NCBI GenBank assembly: GCA_036657395.1
Contig: JAVXGM010000001.1
Span: 62,001 to 126,000, forward strand
Source: JAVXGM01 sp036657395
GTDB lineage: Bacteria; Bacillota; Clostridia; Peptostreptococcales; Anaerovoracaceae
Length of the DNA: 64,000 nucleotides
Reading direction: 5' to 3'
In this document: piece by piece, positions 26,537 through 34,584 of the stretch
Numbering within the stretch: the stretch's first letter is position 1
How the letters are laid out: the number at the start of each line of letters is the position of its first letter
The notes under the pieces: generated by a model
Databases searched by the model: none
What the model was told of the DNA's origin: nothing
Seen by the model: the letters and a program-made list of their open reading frames with translations, nothing else
Translations under genes and position numbers: made by a program

Positions 26537-26932
26537 CTACAAGCCAAGACGTTCTTTTAGTGCGTCTTGCAGCACCGAAGAAAAATTGATACCTTTTGCT
26601 ATCGCTTCTTCGTTCAGCCAGCTAGGCACGCTAAGGGTCTTTTTTACCGCCTTTGAATTTGTTCTTCTCTGGTATTCATCCATATCAAAATTAATAATCA
26701 CCGCATAAGCGCTAGACTCATTTTGGATAGCGTCAACGGGGGTAGGGCGGGGAATATCATCGCCAGCGGCCTTTCTGGTTGTGAGAACAAGGCCGAGCGC
26801 ATCTACAGCCATTTCGTATGCCTGATCCATATTATCGCCCTCAGTCAAACATTCAGGCAGGTCAGGAAAAGAAACCCAGAAACCGCCTTCCTCCGCTTTG
26901 TGAAAGAGCGCAGGATAAAACAATTTATTCAT
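26537..26932 (-). CDS. hicB: HicB antitoxin
   Basis: A 131-residue antitoxin of the HicAB type II toxin-antitoxin family. The N-terminal partially degraded RNase H-like fold shows YPALFHKAEEGGFWVSFPDLPECLTEGD and the AYEMAVDALGLVL helix; the C-terminal region (FDMDEYQRRTNSKAVKKTLSVPSWL, then GINFSSVLQDALKERL) is a ribbon-helix-helix-type DNA-binding segment that should autoregulate the operon. hicA lies 30 bases upstream on the same strand. The ribosome-binding site is GGAGGTG. Confidence 0.93.
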   Translation of the reverse strand: MNKLFYPALFHKAEEGGFWVSFPDLPECLTEGDNMDQAYEMAVDALGLVLTTRKAAGDDIPRPTPVDAIQNESSAYAVIINFDMDEYQRRTNSKAVKKTLSVPSWLNEEAIAKGINFSSVLQDALKERLGL

Positions 26933-26962
26933 ATATTTTCACCTCCAAATTTTCAGGCGGTA

Positions 26963-27136
26963 CTATTTAAGCCCCGCCTGTTTAAGTATTGCTTGCTCAA
27001 GACCTTTCTTGAGCGGCTTGCTGTGATAAGGTACGGTGGTTTCATTTACAAGCTTCACATGGGAACCTTTTTGAGCAACTTCCACAAAACCATTTTTCTT
27101 TAGATGTTTTATCATCTCCTTTGGTATCATCGGCAT
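26963..27136 (-). CDS. hicA: HicA mRNA interferase toxin
   Basis: A 57-residue double-stranded-RNA-binding-fold toxin that cleaves mRNA in the ribosome-independent manner known for HicA. It reads MPMIPKEMIKHLKKNGF, then QKGSHVKL with the catalytic His in the GSH motif, then TVPYHSKPLKKGL before the last helix ILKQAGLK. AAGGGAGAA precedes the ATG by seven bases. It is the first gene of the pair, the usual hicA-hicB order. It is short enough to be missed by ORF length cut-offs. All key residues are present, so the pair looks functional. Confidence 0.92.
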   Translation of the reverse strand: MPMIPKEMIKHLKKNGFVEVAQKGSHVKLVNETTVPYHSKPLKKGLEQAILKQAGLK

Positions 27137-27600
27137 TTTCTTGTTCTCCCTTCCTTATCATGTATTTATTACAACACGTAATAATACGTGAGTCAATAGA
27201 AAAGGCGTAATATTACGTAAAAAAATAAGAATGATATGGCTTATTTCAGCCCCGCATCCTTAAGTGTATTATTTGCTGTTTTAGTTTTAGATTCTTCGCT
27301 CTTGCGCCTTGAAAATCGTAGAATCTATTATTGTTATCCTGTTTATCGAAACAGGAGACGAGAAGTACAAACCAAAAGAAAAGCCCGCCGAATAAACGAC
27401 AGGCACACATATCAAAGAGGGCGGTCTTGCCACCGCTCTTTCTGGCGCATTTTTGCATAACCATGGTAATAAATGCTTAAAATAATTTACAACTTTTTTA
27501 CAACTTTCGCACAGGTGAATCTAGGTTTTTGGGGGTTTTTTGACGTACCTCCAATTTCTATATTCCCAAATAGAAAAGCCTGCGATTGTTGGAACTAGTG
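27137..27600. other. Right end of decayed element; no intact gene
   Basis: This stretch carries only fragments. On the plus strand, a frame ends FIETGDEKYKPKEKPAE (stop near 27395), like the C-terminus of a small phage membrane protein. A hairpin AAAGA-GCGGT/ACCGC-TCTTT at 27414-27441 looks like a phage-type terminator. On the minus strand a frame ends ANNTLKDAGLK near 27240. Two copies of TTTACAACTTT occur near 27487-27505. No attachment site could be fixed. The left and right ends of the element remain approximate. Confidence 0.45.
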
Positions 27601-27603
27601 GGC

Positions 27604-27993
27604 TTACCCCTTGAAATTGCTAGCTTTAATGAGGGTGTATTTTACACCTTTGGAAATAAGCAAAACACTTATACAAAGGGCTAGCCAGAGCAAGCAATAG
27701 GTCGGACATATTTGACCTAAAATGTTTCCTGGCTCAGTAGAATAATCCCAAACATACCAGCCAAACCATAGGTTTACTACAAGCCCTACGCAAAATTCAT
27801 AAAACAGGATTACCAAAGTTGCACCTACAGCTTTCATTATCAGTGGTAAATCTTTGAACTGTTGGTTAAGGTAGTAAAGGGTCAAGGTGCAAGCACCACC
27901 AGTAAGAAGCATTGACCAGTGAGTGAATCCTCTAAACAATATCTCCATGAGACCATATCCTAAAGCACCAACTGTAAAAATTAAAATACTCAT
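27604..27993 (-). CDS. Small membrane protein of the CmpB/ABC-permease-like family
   Basis: A 129-residue protein with four hydrophobic helices (about 5-22, 27-45, 55-77, 95-115). The start GALGYGLMEILFRGFTHWSMLLTGG and the later YVWDYSTEPGNILGQICPTYCLLW match the family annotated as putative ABC transporter permease (ABC_trans_CmpB), which in fact has no transporter partner here. Function is unknown. It is the first chromosomal gene to the right of the element. Confidence 0.72.
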   Translation of the reverse strand: MSILIFTVGALGYGLMEILFRGFTHWSMLLTGGACTLTLYYLNQQFKDLPLIMKAVGATLVILFYEFCVGLVVNLWFGWYVWDYSTEPGNILGQICPTYCLLWLALCISVLLISKGVKYTLIKASNFKG

Positions 27994-28069
27994 CTCTTTA
28001 TTATTAGTAGCTTAGACTAAAATAAATCATGGTATAATTTAACTAGAAAAATGAGAGGAGAATATAGAA

Positions 28070-28441
28070 ATGAAATTTACAATGACACACACATGCCTTA
28101 CTGTGCTTGATCTTGAAAAGTCTTTAGCTTTTTATGAAAAAGCCTTGGGATTGACTGAGGTTAGGAGACTAGAGCCAGAAGATGAATCCAGCAAAATTGT
28201 TTTTTTAGGAACTGAAACAAATCCACATTGTCAACTAGAGTTGACATGGATAAAAGGCAGAATAGAACCATATAATCTGGGTGATAATGAAATCCATAGT
28301 GGATTTAGGGTAGACGATTATGAAAAGGCTTTAGCATTCCACAAAGAGATGGATTGTGTTTGCTTTGAAAATCCAATGTTTGGAGTTTATTTTATAGAAG
28401 ATCCTGATGGATACTGGATGGAAATTGTTCCAACTAGATAA
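28070..28441 (+). CDS. VOC-family protein, lactoylglutathione-lyase-like
   Basis: A 123-residue vicinal-oxygen-chelate protein made of two beta-alpha-beta-beta-beta modules. Likely metal ligands are His at the N-terminus (MTHTCLTVLDLEKS), Glu in QLELTW, His in EIHSGFRVDD and Glu in YWMEIVP. These fit glyoxalase I of the metal-dependent bacterial type, which detoxifies methylglyoxal, but small VOC proteins have diverse roles. The ribosome-binding site is GAGAGGAG. Confidence 0.83.
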   Translation: MKFTMTHTCLTVLDLEKSLAFYEKALGLTEVRRLEPEDESSKIVFLGTETNPHCQLELTWIKGRIEPYNLGDNEIHSGFRVDDYEKALAFHKEMDCVCFENPMFGVYFIEDPDGYWMEIVPTR

Positions 28442-28448
28442 AAATAGA

Positions 28449-28498
28449 AAAAAGAAAGGCTTGAAAATTTTTATTTTTTTCCAGCCTTTTCTTGTTTT
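28449..28498. terminator. Bidirectional terminator between VOC and MazG-like genes
   Basis: AAGAAAGGCTTG pairs with CCAGCCTTTTCTT around an AT-rich loop, with T runs on both strands. Its right part is inside the end of the MazG-like gene. Confidence 0.65.
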
Positions 28499-28857
28499 TT
28501 GATTTCCTTCCAAAGATTTAAACTTTCTTCTTGAGTAAGAGTTTTTTTATCTCCGAAAACATGTGGGTGGCGGCGGATCATTTTCTCAGATACTCCGTGA
28601 ATTACATCGTATATATTAAATCTATTTTCTTCTTTGGCAATTTCTGCGTGCATGACAACTTGTAAAAGTAAATCTCCAAGTTCTTCGCATAAATTTTCAT
28701 CATCCTTGTTGTCTATAGCCTGAATTACTTCTCCGGCCTCTTCTGTAAGGCAGGCCTTTAAACTCTCATGGGTTTGAGCAATGTCCCAAGGACAGCCGCC
28801 CTCACCTCTAAGTATGGTAATGATTTGTGTTAACCTATCAAATTCATTTATTTTCAC
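28471..28857 (-). CDS. MazG-like nucleotide pyrophosphohydrolase
   Basis: A 128-residue single-domain all-alpha NTP pyrophosphohydrolase that removes non-canonical or excess NTPs. The four-helix metal site shows GGCPWDIAQTHESLKACLTEEAGEV and CEELGDLLLQVVMHAEIA (ExxE...ExxD), followed by the MazG motif RRHPHVFG. Full E. coli-type MazG has two such domains; this is the short form. The start is a GTG after AGGAGGT. It overlaps the larE end by 14 bases. Confidence 0.9.
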   Translation of the reverse strand: MKINEFDRLTQIITILRGEGGCPWDIAQTHESLKACLTEEAGEVIQAIDNKDDENLCEELGDLLLQVVMHAEIAKEENRFNIYDVIHGVSEKMIRRHPHVFGDKKTLTQEESLNLWKEIKKQEKAGKK

Positions 28858-29656
28858 TATTTACTACCTCCTGGTTTAAACTCCCCATCTTATAACCGCC
28901 TAAATCAAGGGTTACAAAAGCAAAGCCGGCCTCTTTTACAAGCTTGTTTATCTTGTCCATAAATTCCAAGTCAAAGAACTTAACTCGATCCTTAGGATCC
29001 ACTTCAATTCTGGCAATGTCTCCATGATGGCGAAGGCGAACTTGCTTAAAGCCTAAGTCTTTTAAGCTTTTTTCTGCCGTGTAAATTGCAGTTAACTTTT
29101 CTACGGTGATCTCCTGTCCATAGGGAATGCGAGATGCTAGACAGGCAAAAGCAGGTTTGTCCCAAATGTCCCCACCAGCTTCTTTTAATCCACGGCGGAT
29201 TTCAGCCTTTGTAAGGCCAGCCTCTTTTAATGGGCTGACAACCTTCAACTCAGTTAGAGCTTTTTGGCCAGGGCGATAATCAGAAAGGTCATCTAGATTA
29301 GTGCCATCTGCAATAATTGTCATAGGGCAAGCTTCTTTTATTCCGGAAAAAATCGATTTCTTACATATATAGCATCGATCAGGTGGATTGTGGGCAAAAT
29401 CATTAAGGAATTCCTGGGATAAATCAACTAATAAATGGTCTACCTCTTGGGAAAGGCATAGATCCTTTGCATATTGAATCTCGTCGGGAGCAAAATTAGG
29501 GCCAGTAGCAGTTATTGCTATCAACTTATCTCCTAAGATTTTTTTACTAAACAAGAGAAGAAATGTACTGTCAACACCTCCAGAAAAGGCTAAGGCCATT
29601 TCTCCATATCCAGCGATAATCTTTTCTAGCTTTACTAGTTTATCCTCGTATTGCAT
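28844..29656 (-). CDS. larE: ATP-dependent sacrificial sulfur transferase LarE
   Basis: A protein of about 270 residues with an adenine-nucleotide alpha-hydrolase fold. The PP-loop motif is ALAFSGGVDSTFLL, followed by CYICKKSIF and PAFACLASRIPYG; family members donate the sulfur of a conserved Cys to the nickel-pincer nucleotide cofactor of lactate racemase. The larA, larB and larC partners are not in the window, so its product may serve another enzyme. The start is ATG 29656 or GTG 29662; it overlaps the end of the HD gene. Confidence 0.9.
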   Translation of the reverse strand: MQYEDKLVKLEKIIAGYGEMALAFSGGVDSTFLLLFSKKILGDKLIAITATGPNFAPDEIQYAKDLCLSQEVDHLLVDLSQEFLNDFAHNPPDRCYICKKSIFSGIKEACPMTIIADGTNLDDLSDYRPGQKALTELKVVSPLKEAGLTKAEIRRGLKEAGGDIWDKPAFACLASRIPYGQEITVEKLTAIYTAEKSLKDLGFKQVRLRHHGDIARIEVDPKDRVKFFDLEFMDKINKLVKEAGFAFVTLDLGGYKMGSLNQEVVNSENK

Positions 29657-30194
29657 CTTCACAAGACCTCATAGCTAAAATAGTTTCTTTAAATAATTCA
29701 TCAAGTTCCCAGCCTAGCATTTCAGCACCATCTCTGATTACATCACGAGAACAGCCAGCAGCAAATCTCTTGTCCTTAAATTTCTTCTTTACGGATTTTA
29801 CTTCCATGTCTTGAACGCTTTTTGATGGGCGTAGCATAGCGGCAGCACCGATTAGGCCAGTAAGCTCGTCTGTGGCAAACAATATTTTTTCCATCTGATG
29901 AGTGGGCTTGATATCACAGCAAAGGCCATAACCGTGAGAACAAACTGAGTTAATGAAATCATCACCCAGTCCTCCAGCGTTTAGTAGATCCCGAGCTTTG
30001 ATACAGTGCTCATCTGGAAACTGTTCAAAATCAATATCATGAAGTAGACCAACAAGACCCCAGTATTGGGAGTCGTAGTTGAATTTTTCGGCAAAATATC
30101 TCATGGTGCCCTCTACGGTGAGAGCGTGTGTAATGTGAAATTCTTCTTGGTTGTACTTTTTTAATAAAGCTAAGGCTTCTTCTCGATTAATCAT
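29640..30194 (-). CDS. HD-domain hydrolase
   Basis: A 184-residue metal-dependent phosphohydrolase of the HD superfamily. The metal-binding pattern is seen as FHITHALTVEG, LLHDIDFEQFP (HD), then CSHGYG and ATDELTGLIGAA. This family is found in many Firmicutes, usually without assigned substrate; small nucleotides are typical. It sits in a chain EamA - HD - larE - MazG on the minus strand with short spacings or overlaps. Confidence 0.86.
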   Translation of the reverse strand: MINREEALALLKKYNQEEFHITHALTVEGTMRYFAEKFNYDSQYWGLVGLLHDIDFEQFPDEHCIKARDLLNAGGLGDDFINSVCSHGYGLCCDIKPTHQMEKILFATDELTGLIGAAAMLRPSKSVQDMEVKSVKKKFKDKRFAAGCSRDVIRDGAEMLGWELDELFKETILAMRSCEDAIRG

Positions 30195-31148
30195 TTATTT
30201 GTTCTCCTTTTTCACTGCTAGTCGTGCTTCTTTTGCAGCTGTAAGTTCGGCTTTTGAAGGAACCTGCGCAAGAATGATGGCAATGAACATGATTGCACAT
30301 CCCATAAGCTCTTTTGAAGAGATATGTTCATGAAGTATGATTACTCCTGCGATTACTGCAAAGACAGATTCCAGACTAAGTAGCAGTGATGCAATAGTTG
30401 GATCTGTATTTTTTTGGGCCACAATCTGCAGAGTATATGCAACTCCACAAGACAGAATACCTGCGTAACAAATAGGAAGCCAGCATTCCATTATGCTAGC
30501 AAGATTTGGGGTTTCCAAAGCAAACATAGGGACTATTGATATAATGCCGCAGACAAAGAATTGAATACAGGACATGGTTACTCCGTCAACCTTTGGAGAA
30601 AAATGATCAATAATCAAAATATGTATTGAGAATACCACAGCGCAAGCGATAACTAAAAGGTCGCCTTTGCCAATGGAAAACCCATCGCTAATACACAGTA
30701 GGTAAAGCCCTACCACTGCCAACAGGACACAGATCCAAACGATAGGTCTAACTCTTTTGCCAATAAAAAGGCCAAGAATTGGAACTAAGACGATATATAG
30801 TGCTGTAATGAATCCGGCTTTTCCGGCAGTAGTGTGAACAAGTCCCATTTGCTGAAGTGAGCTAGCAATAAAGAGAGCAATGCCACAAGAAATTCCACCA
30901 ATAATCAATGTTTTTCTACTGGCTTTCTTTTCTTCTAAAGTCCGGTTTTTTTCCTCTCCAACTGGTTTATTAATTTTCATCATGAGGAAAATAACTGGGA
31001 TTAAAACTAATCCACCCAAAATACTTCTAAGGCCGTTAAATGTAAATGGTCCAATACTGTCCATTCCGGCTCTTTGGGCTACAAATGAGGAACCCCAGAT
31101 TATTGCCGTTAGTAATAACATTAAATTTCCACGTAGTTTGTGGGTCAT
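30195..31148 (-). CDS. EamA/DMT-superfamily transporter
   Basis: A 317-residue inner-membrane protein with ten helices arranged as two EamA repeats. The typical opening LTAIIWGSSFVAQRAGMDSIGPFTFNGLR and the closing LLSLESVFAVIAGVIILHE are seen. DMT proteins export amino acids, metabolites or nucleotide precursors; substrate is unknown. First gene of a leftward operon with the HD hydrolase one base away. The ribosome-binding site is AAGGATGG. Confidence 0.88.
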   Translation of the reverse strand: MTHKLRGNLMLLLTAIIWGSSFVAQRAGMDSIGPFTFNGLRSILGGLVLIPVIFLMMKINKPVGEEKNRTLEEKKASRKTLIIGGISCGIALFIASSLQQMGLVHTTAGKAGFITALYIVLVPILGLFIGKRVRPIVWICVLLAVVGLYLLCISDGFSIGKGDLLVIACAVVFSIHILIIDHFSPKVDGVTMSCIQFFVCGIISIVPMFALETPNLASIMECWLPICYAGILSCGVAYTLQIVAQKNTDPTIASLLLSLESVFAVIAGVIILHEHISSKELMGCAIMFIAIILAQVPSKAELTAAKEARLAVKKENK

Positions 31149-31256
31149 AAATTACCATCCTTATCAAAACCATATAAATTATTCAAGATGTATACATTCT
31201 ATAGGGTTTAGGGTTAAGTTTCAAGAAAAGATTACATCATTTTTCTTCTCAGACTC

Positions 31257-31285
31257 TTGTATACTATCTCTTTTTTATATAGAAT
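31257..31285 (+). promoter_or_regulatory. Promoter of the cobalamin operon
   Basis: TTGTAT (31257-31262) and TAGAAT (31280-31285) are spaced by 17 bases upstream of the TIM-barrel gene. No cobalamin riboswitch was recognised in the 150-base gap. Confidence 0.6.
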
Positions 31286-31317
31286 GAATTGAAGTCTATT
31301 TGAAAGTGAGAAAAGAC

Positions 31318-32130
31318 ATGGGTAAAACAAAGATAAAGTCAGAGAGACTTTACATCGCTACGGTATGTGATGATGCAAAAGCCTTGGCACAAAAATACAG
31401 TATTGGTATAGAGCTGGATCAGTTTTGCACTGCTATAAACATGGATTCTCCAGGGTTTCAGTCACTGGATATGGAAGTGAAAAAGTTAATGGAAAACAGT
31501 AGTGATAAGTTTATTTTTCATGCACCCTTTAATGAATTGTTTCCAGCGGCAATTGATCCTAAAATTTTAGACATAGCCTATGAACGATACAATCAAGCAT
31601 TTGCTTTAGCACATGGATATGGCATAGAGAAGATGGTGGTTCATTCAGGATATATGCCTCATGTATATTTTAAAGTGTGGCATCACGAAAAGTCAGTAAA
31701 GTTTTGGAGAGAATTCATGAAGGATAAGCCGGCAGGCTTTAGTATATGTATCGAAAACGTTTTGGAAGATGAACCGGAAATGATGGCGGATATTGCAAAA
31801 GAACTCAATTCTTTGCAGATTAAATTGTGCCTAGATGTTGGTCATGCCAACTGTATGAGCAAAGTACCTATAAAAGAATGGATCAAGGTTATGGGTCCGT
31901 ATTTGGGACATATTCATATACACAACAACAATAGTATTTACGATTACCATGCCCCAATTCAAGAAGGAGACTTAAATATGGAAGAGATTTTAGAGGATAT
32001 AGAAAAGTATGCTCCAGAGGATGTAACTATTACTATAGAAAGTCTTGATGGAGCCAGTTCTCTTAGTTGGCTTGACGGATCAGGATATTTAGAAATAGGG
32101 AGAAACAATGACAAAGCAAGAATTATTTAA
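31318..32130 (+). CDS. Sugar phosphate isomerase/epimerase-like TIM-barrel protein
   Basis: A 270-residue AP-endonuclease-2-type TIM barrel. The family pattern includes GIELDQFC, the FHAPFNELFP strand, VVHSGYMPHV, ICIENVLEDEP, LCLDVGHANCM, GHIHIHNNN and a final TITIESLDG strand, with the metal-binding Glu/His/Asp residues in place. Substrate is unknown. It is the first gene of the cobalamin operon and overlaps cobT by 23 bases, so a role near cobalamin lower-ligand or nucleotide-loop metabolism is possible. Start at ATG 31318, with a TTG alternative at 31300. Confidence 0.75.
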   Translation: MGKTKIKSERLYIATVCDDAKALAQKYSIGIELDQFCTAINMDSPGFQSLDMEVKKLMENSSDKFIFHAPFNELFPAAIDPKILDIAYERYNQAFALAHGYGIEKMVVHSGYMPHVYFKVWHHEKSVKFWREFMKDKPAGFSICIENVLEDEPEMMADIAKELNSLQIKLCLDVGHANCMSKVPIKEWIKVMGPYLGHIHIHNNNSIYDYHAPIQEGDLNMEEILEDIEKYAPEDVTITIESLDGASSLSWLDGSGYLEIGRNNDKARII

Positions 32131-33223
32131 TCAGATTGAAAAAATTAAGCCTTTGGACAAGTCCATAATGGAAAAAGCTCAGGCTAGGCAGGATTCCCTG
32201 GCAAAGCCACCAGGAAGTCTAGGTGTTTTGGAAGATATTTCTGTAAAGATGGCAGGGATTACTGGGCAGATAAAAAACAAAGTTAACAAGACTTGCGTAG
32301 TGGTTATGTGCGCTGACAACGGTGTGGTTGAAGAGGGAATTGCCTCAGCTCCCCAATCAGTAACCTTAGCCCAGACCATTAATTTTACTAGAAGGCTTAC
32401 AGGGGTAGGCACTTTAGCAAAACAGTTTGATAGCGAACTACTTATTGTAGATGTTGGAATAAACGGGATCATTCCCAAAAACCTTTACACGGATACTCCA
32501 TTCTCAGATACTCACAAGATTGTAAATCGCAGAATCCAAAATGGAACCGGGAATTTAGATAAAGAAGATGCGATGACCAAAGAGCAGGCGTTAGAGGCAA
32601 TACATATTGGGATTGAAATGGCAAAAGCGGTTAAGACGGAAGGCTATGATATTTTCGGCATTGGGGAAATGGGTATAGGAAACACTACAACCAGTGCGGT
32701 GATTTTGTCCGCACTTACAAGTACTTCCGCAGAAGAAACCGTAGGCCGTGGAGGTGGAGTTACAGATGATGGCTTTAAGAGAAAACAAGAAGTTGTGGCT
32801 CACGGACTAGACAGTGTTAAGGGGGATGATCCCTTGGACATTTTAGCTAAAGTAGGCGGATTTGATATTGGTGCAATGACAGGGGCATTCCTTGGGGCAG
32901 CTATCTATGGCATACCAGTTGTAATTGACGGATATATTTCAGTAGTGGCAGCACTTTTGGCATGTACCATAGCACCAGGAGCCAAAGACTATATGTTTGC
33001 ATCCCACGAATCATTTGAGCAAGGATATAAAATAGCAATAAAGGCTTTAGGGCTAGAGCCATTTTTAGGCTTAAAAATGCGTCTTGGTGAGGGTAGTGGA
33101 TGCCCTATTGCATTTAAAGTAATAGAAGGTGCCTGTGGTGTGATGAACAATATGGCTACCTTTTCTGAAGCAGAAATTAACGACGACTATTTGGAAGAAA
33201 TTCGAAAAGGAGATTGTTTCTAA
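32108..33223 (+). CDS. cobT: Nicotinate-nucleotide:dimethylbenzimidazole phosphoribosyltransferase
   Basis: A 371-residue enzyme that makes alpha-ribazole phosphate for the lower loop of cobalamin. Typical CobT elements are RQDSLAKPPGSLGVLEDI, VVMCADNGVVEEGIASAP, GEMGIGNTTTSAVI with the active-site region, GRGGGVTDDGFKRKQEVV and the C-terminal LGEGSGCPIAF loop holding the catalytic Glu region. GGGAG precedes the ATG. It is coupled to cobU by a TAATG overlap. Confidence 0.95.
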   Translation: MTKQELFNQIEKIKPLDKSIMEKAQARQDSLAKPPGSLGVLEDISVKMAGITGQIKNKVNKTCVVVMCADNGVVEEGIASAPQSVTLAQTINFTRRLTGVGTLAKQFDSELLIVDVGINGIIPKNLYTDTPFSDTHKIVNRRIQNGTGNLDKEDAMTKEQALEAIHIGIEMAKAVKTEGYDIFGIGEMGIGNTTTSAVILSALTSTSAEETVGRGGGVTDDGFKRKQEVVAHGLDSVKGDDPLDILAKVGGFDIGAMTGAFLGAAIYGIPVVIDGYISVVAALLACTIAPGAKDYMFASHESFEQGYKIAIKALGLEPFLGLKMRLGEGSGCPIAFKVIEGACGVMNNMATFSEAEINDDYLEEIRKGDCF

Positions 33224-33759
33224 TGAATGTGTTTATCAGCGGTGGCTGTAAAAATGGGAAATCCTATTATGCTCAGGAGTTAGCACGAGAGGAAAGTCTT
33301 CGCCAAGGTGTTCCCCTATATTATGTGGCCACTATGATTCCTACAGATGGAGAAGATCAGGCTAGAATTGCTCGCCACTTAGAGGAGAGAAATGGTTGGG
33401 GTTTTACTACATTGGAACAGGGTCGAGACATTATGGATTTATTGTCCAGGAAGGATGTGGAATCAAAAGGAATTTTCCTTTTAGATAGTGTCACCGCACT
33501 TCTTTCAAACGAGATGTTTCCATACAAGGAAGATGTCAATTTGCAGGCTGGTAAAAAGGTGGCAGAAGACCTGAGTAAGTTTGCAAAAATGACTGGAAAT
33601 ACTGTGTTTGTTTCCGACTTTATTTATTCAGATGCCTTAGCATATGATGAGTGGACAGAAATATACAAAAAAGGCTTAGCCCATTGCGACAAGACTTTAG
33701 CAGTTATTTGTGATAAAGTTATTGAAGTTGCCTACGGCAGTAAATATGAATATAAGTAG
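33223..33759 (+). CDS. cobU: Adenosylcobinamide kinase/guanylyltransferase
   Basis: A 178-residue bifunctional enzyme that phosphorylates adenosylcobinamide and transfers GMP to it. The P-loop is SGGCKNGKSYYAQ, followed by VATMIPTDGEDQARIARHLEERNGW with the His that carries GMP, and the LLDSVTALLSNEMF strand. The ATG overlaps the cobT stop, with AAAAGGAG upstream. A second, shorter CobU-like gene lies downstream at 34585. Confidence 0.93.
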   Translation: MNVFISGGCKNGKSYYAQELAREESLRQGVPLYYVATMIPTDGEDQARIARHLEERNGWGFTTLEQGRDIMDLLSRKDVESKGIFLLDSVTALLSNEMFPYKEDVNLQAGKKVAEDLSKFAKMTGNTVFVSDFIYSDALAYDEWTEIYKKGLAHCDKTLAVICDKVIEVAYGSKYEYK

Positions 33760-33768
33760 AGGTAAAAG

Positions 33769-34572
33769 ATGAAAATAGTAACTGGATTTTTTATGGCATG
33801 GGGAAATTTTTCTGCCATGCCTTGTCCCTGTAAATTGTGGGATGAAAAGGCGAGAAAGCATATGCTTGTGGCATTTCCTTTTGTAGGGTTACTCATGGGG
33901 ATTATATGGTATCTTCTTTTTCTGGCAGTGAGTTTTTTTCGGTTGCCTCTGCCAGTGGAAGCAGTAGTCATGACAGCATTCCCCTTCATCGTAAGTGGAG
34001 CTATTCATTTAGATGGATTCATGGATTGTAACGATGCTATTCTTTCTCGCCGAGATTTAAAAGAACGGCAGCGGATATTGAAAGATCCCCATGTAGGATC
34101 ATTTGCGGTAATTGCTATCCTAATGTTATTTATGTTTTCATTTGCATTTATGTGGGCTATTTTAGGAGAAAAATCCCCAGAAAAAATGTTGTTTTTAATT
34201 TTTATTCCTGTTTTATCTAGGGCATTAACGGCAAGAGAAGTGCTCAAAAATAAGCCAATGGCAACAAGCCAATATCAGCCTACAGTTGAAGAGGGACAAA
34301 CCAAACCATATATTTTAGCAGCTATAATCATTTGGATAGTAGCCGCTTTGGTGGCAATTTTCACATTAGGGTATTTGGTATATATTAATTGTTATGGGTA
34401 TTCCCTAGTAGGAATTTTACACATTCTAATTGTGGTTTTAGCCCAGTTTTTTGCCTTGATTTTGGCCTGTCTATATGGAAGGAAAAGCCTAGGTGGAATG
34501 AATGGAGATATTGCTGGATTTTCTCTTGTATGGAGCGAACTTATTGCACTGGCTGCCTTAGCAGTGATTTAA
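33769..34572 (+). CDS. cobS: Adenosylcobinamide-GDP ribazoletransferase
   Basis: A 267-residue polytopic membrane enzyme that joins adenosylcobinamide-GDP with alpha-ribazole (phosphate) at the membrane. The GAIHLDGFMDCNDAILSRRDLKERQRILKDPHVGSFA stretch (in two halves) carries the family DxxD-type acidic motif DGFMDCND and the DPHVGSFA motif. About seven helices fit the family. It follows cobU by nine bases with AGAGG upstream. Confidence 0.93.
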   Translation: MKIVTGFFMAWGNFSAMPCPCKLWDEKARKHMLVAFPFVGLLMGIIWYLLFLAVSFFRLPLPVEAVVMTAFPFIVSGAIHLDGFMDCNDAILSRRDLKERQRILKDPHVGSFAVIAILMLFMFSFAFMWAILGEKSPEKMLFLIFIPVLSRALTAREVLKNKPMATSQYQPTVEEGQTKPYILAAIIIWIVAALVAIFTLGYLVYINCYGYSLVGILHILIVVLAQFFALILACLYGRKSLGGMNGDIAGFSLVWSELIALAALAVI

Positions 34573-34584
34573 AAAGGAAAAGAA

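Noticed and set aside
27246..27464. Cysteine-rich 72-residue minus-strand frame at the right end of the element
   Set aside because: It spans a terminator-like hairpin and has no ribosome-binding site; more likely chance.
31149..31317. Cobalamin riboswitch upstream of the cobalamin operon
   Set aside because: Looked for the B12 box and the typical long leader; the gap is only about 150 bases, AT-rich and without matching motifs.
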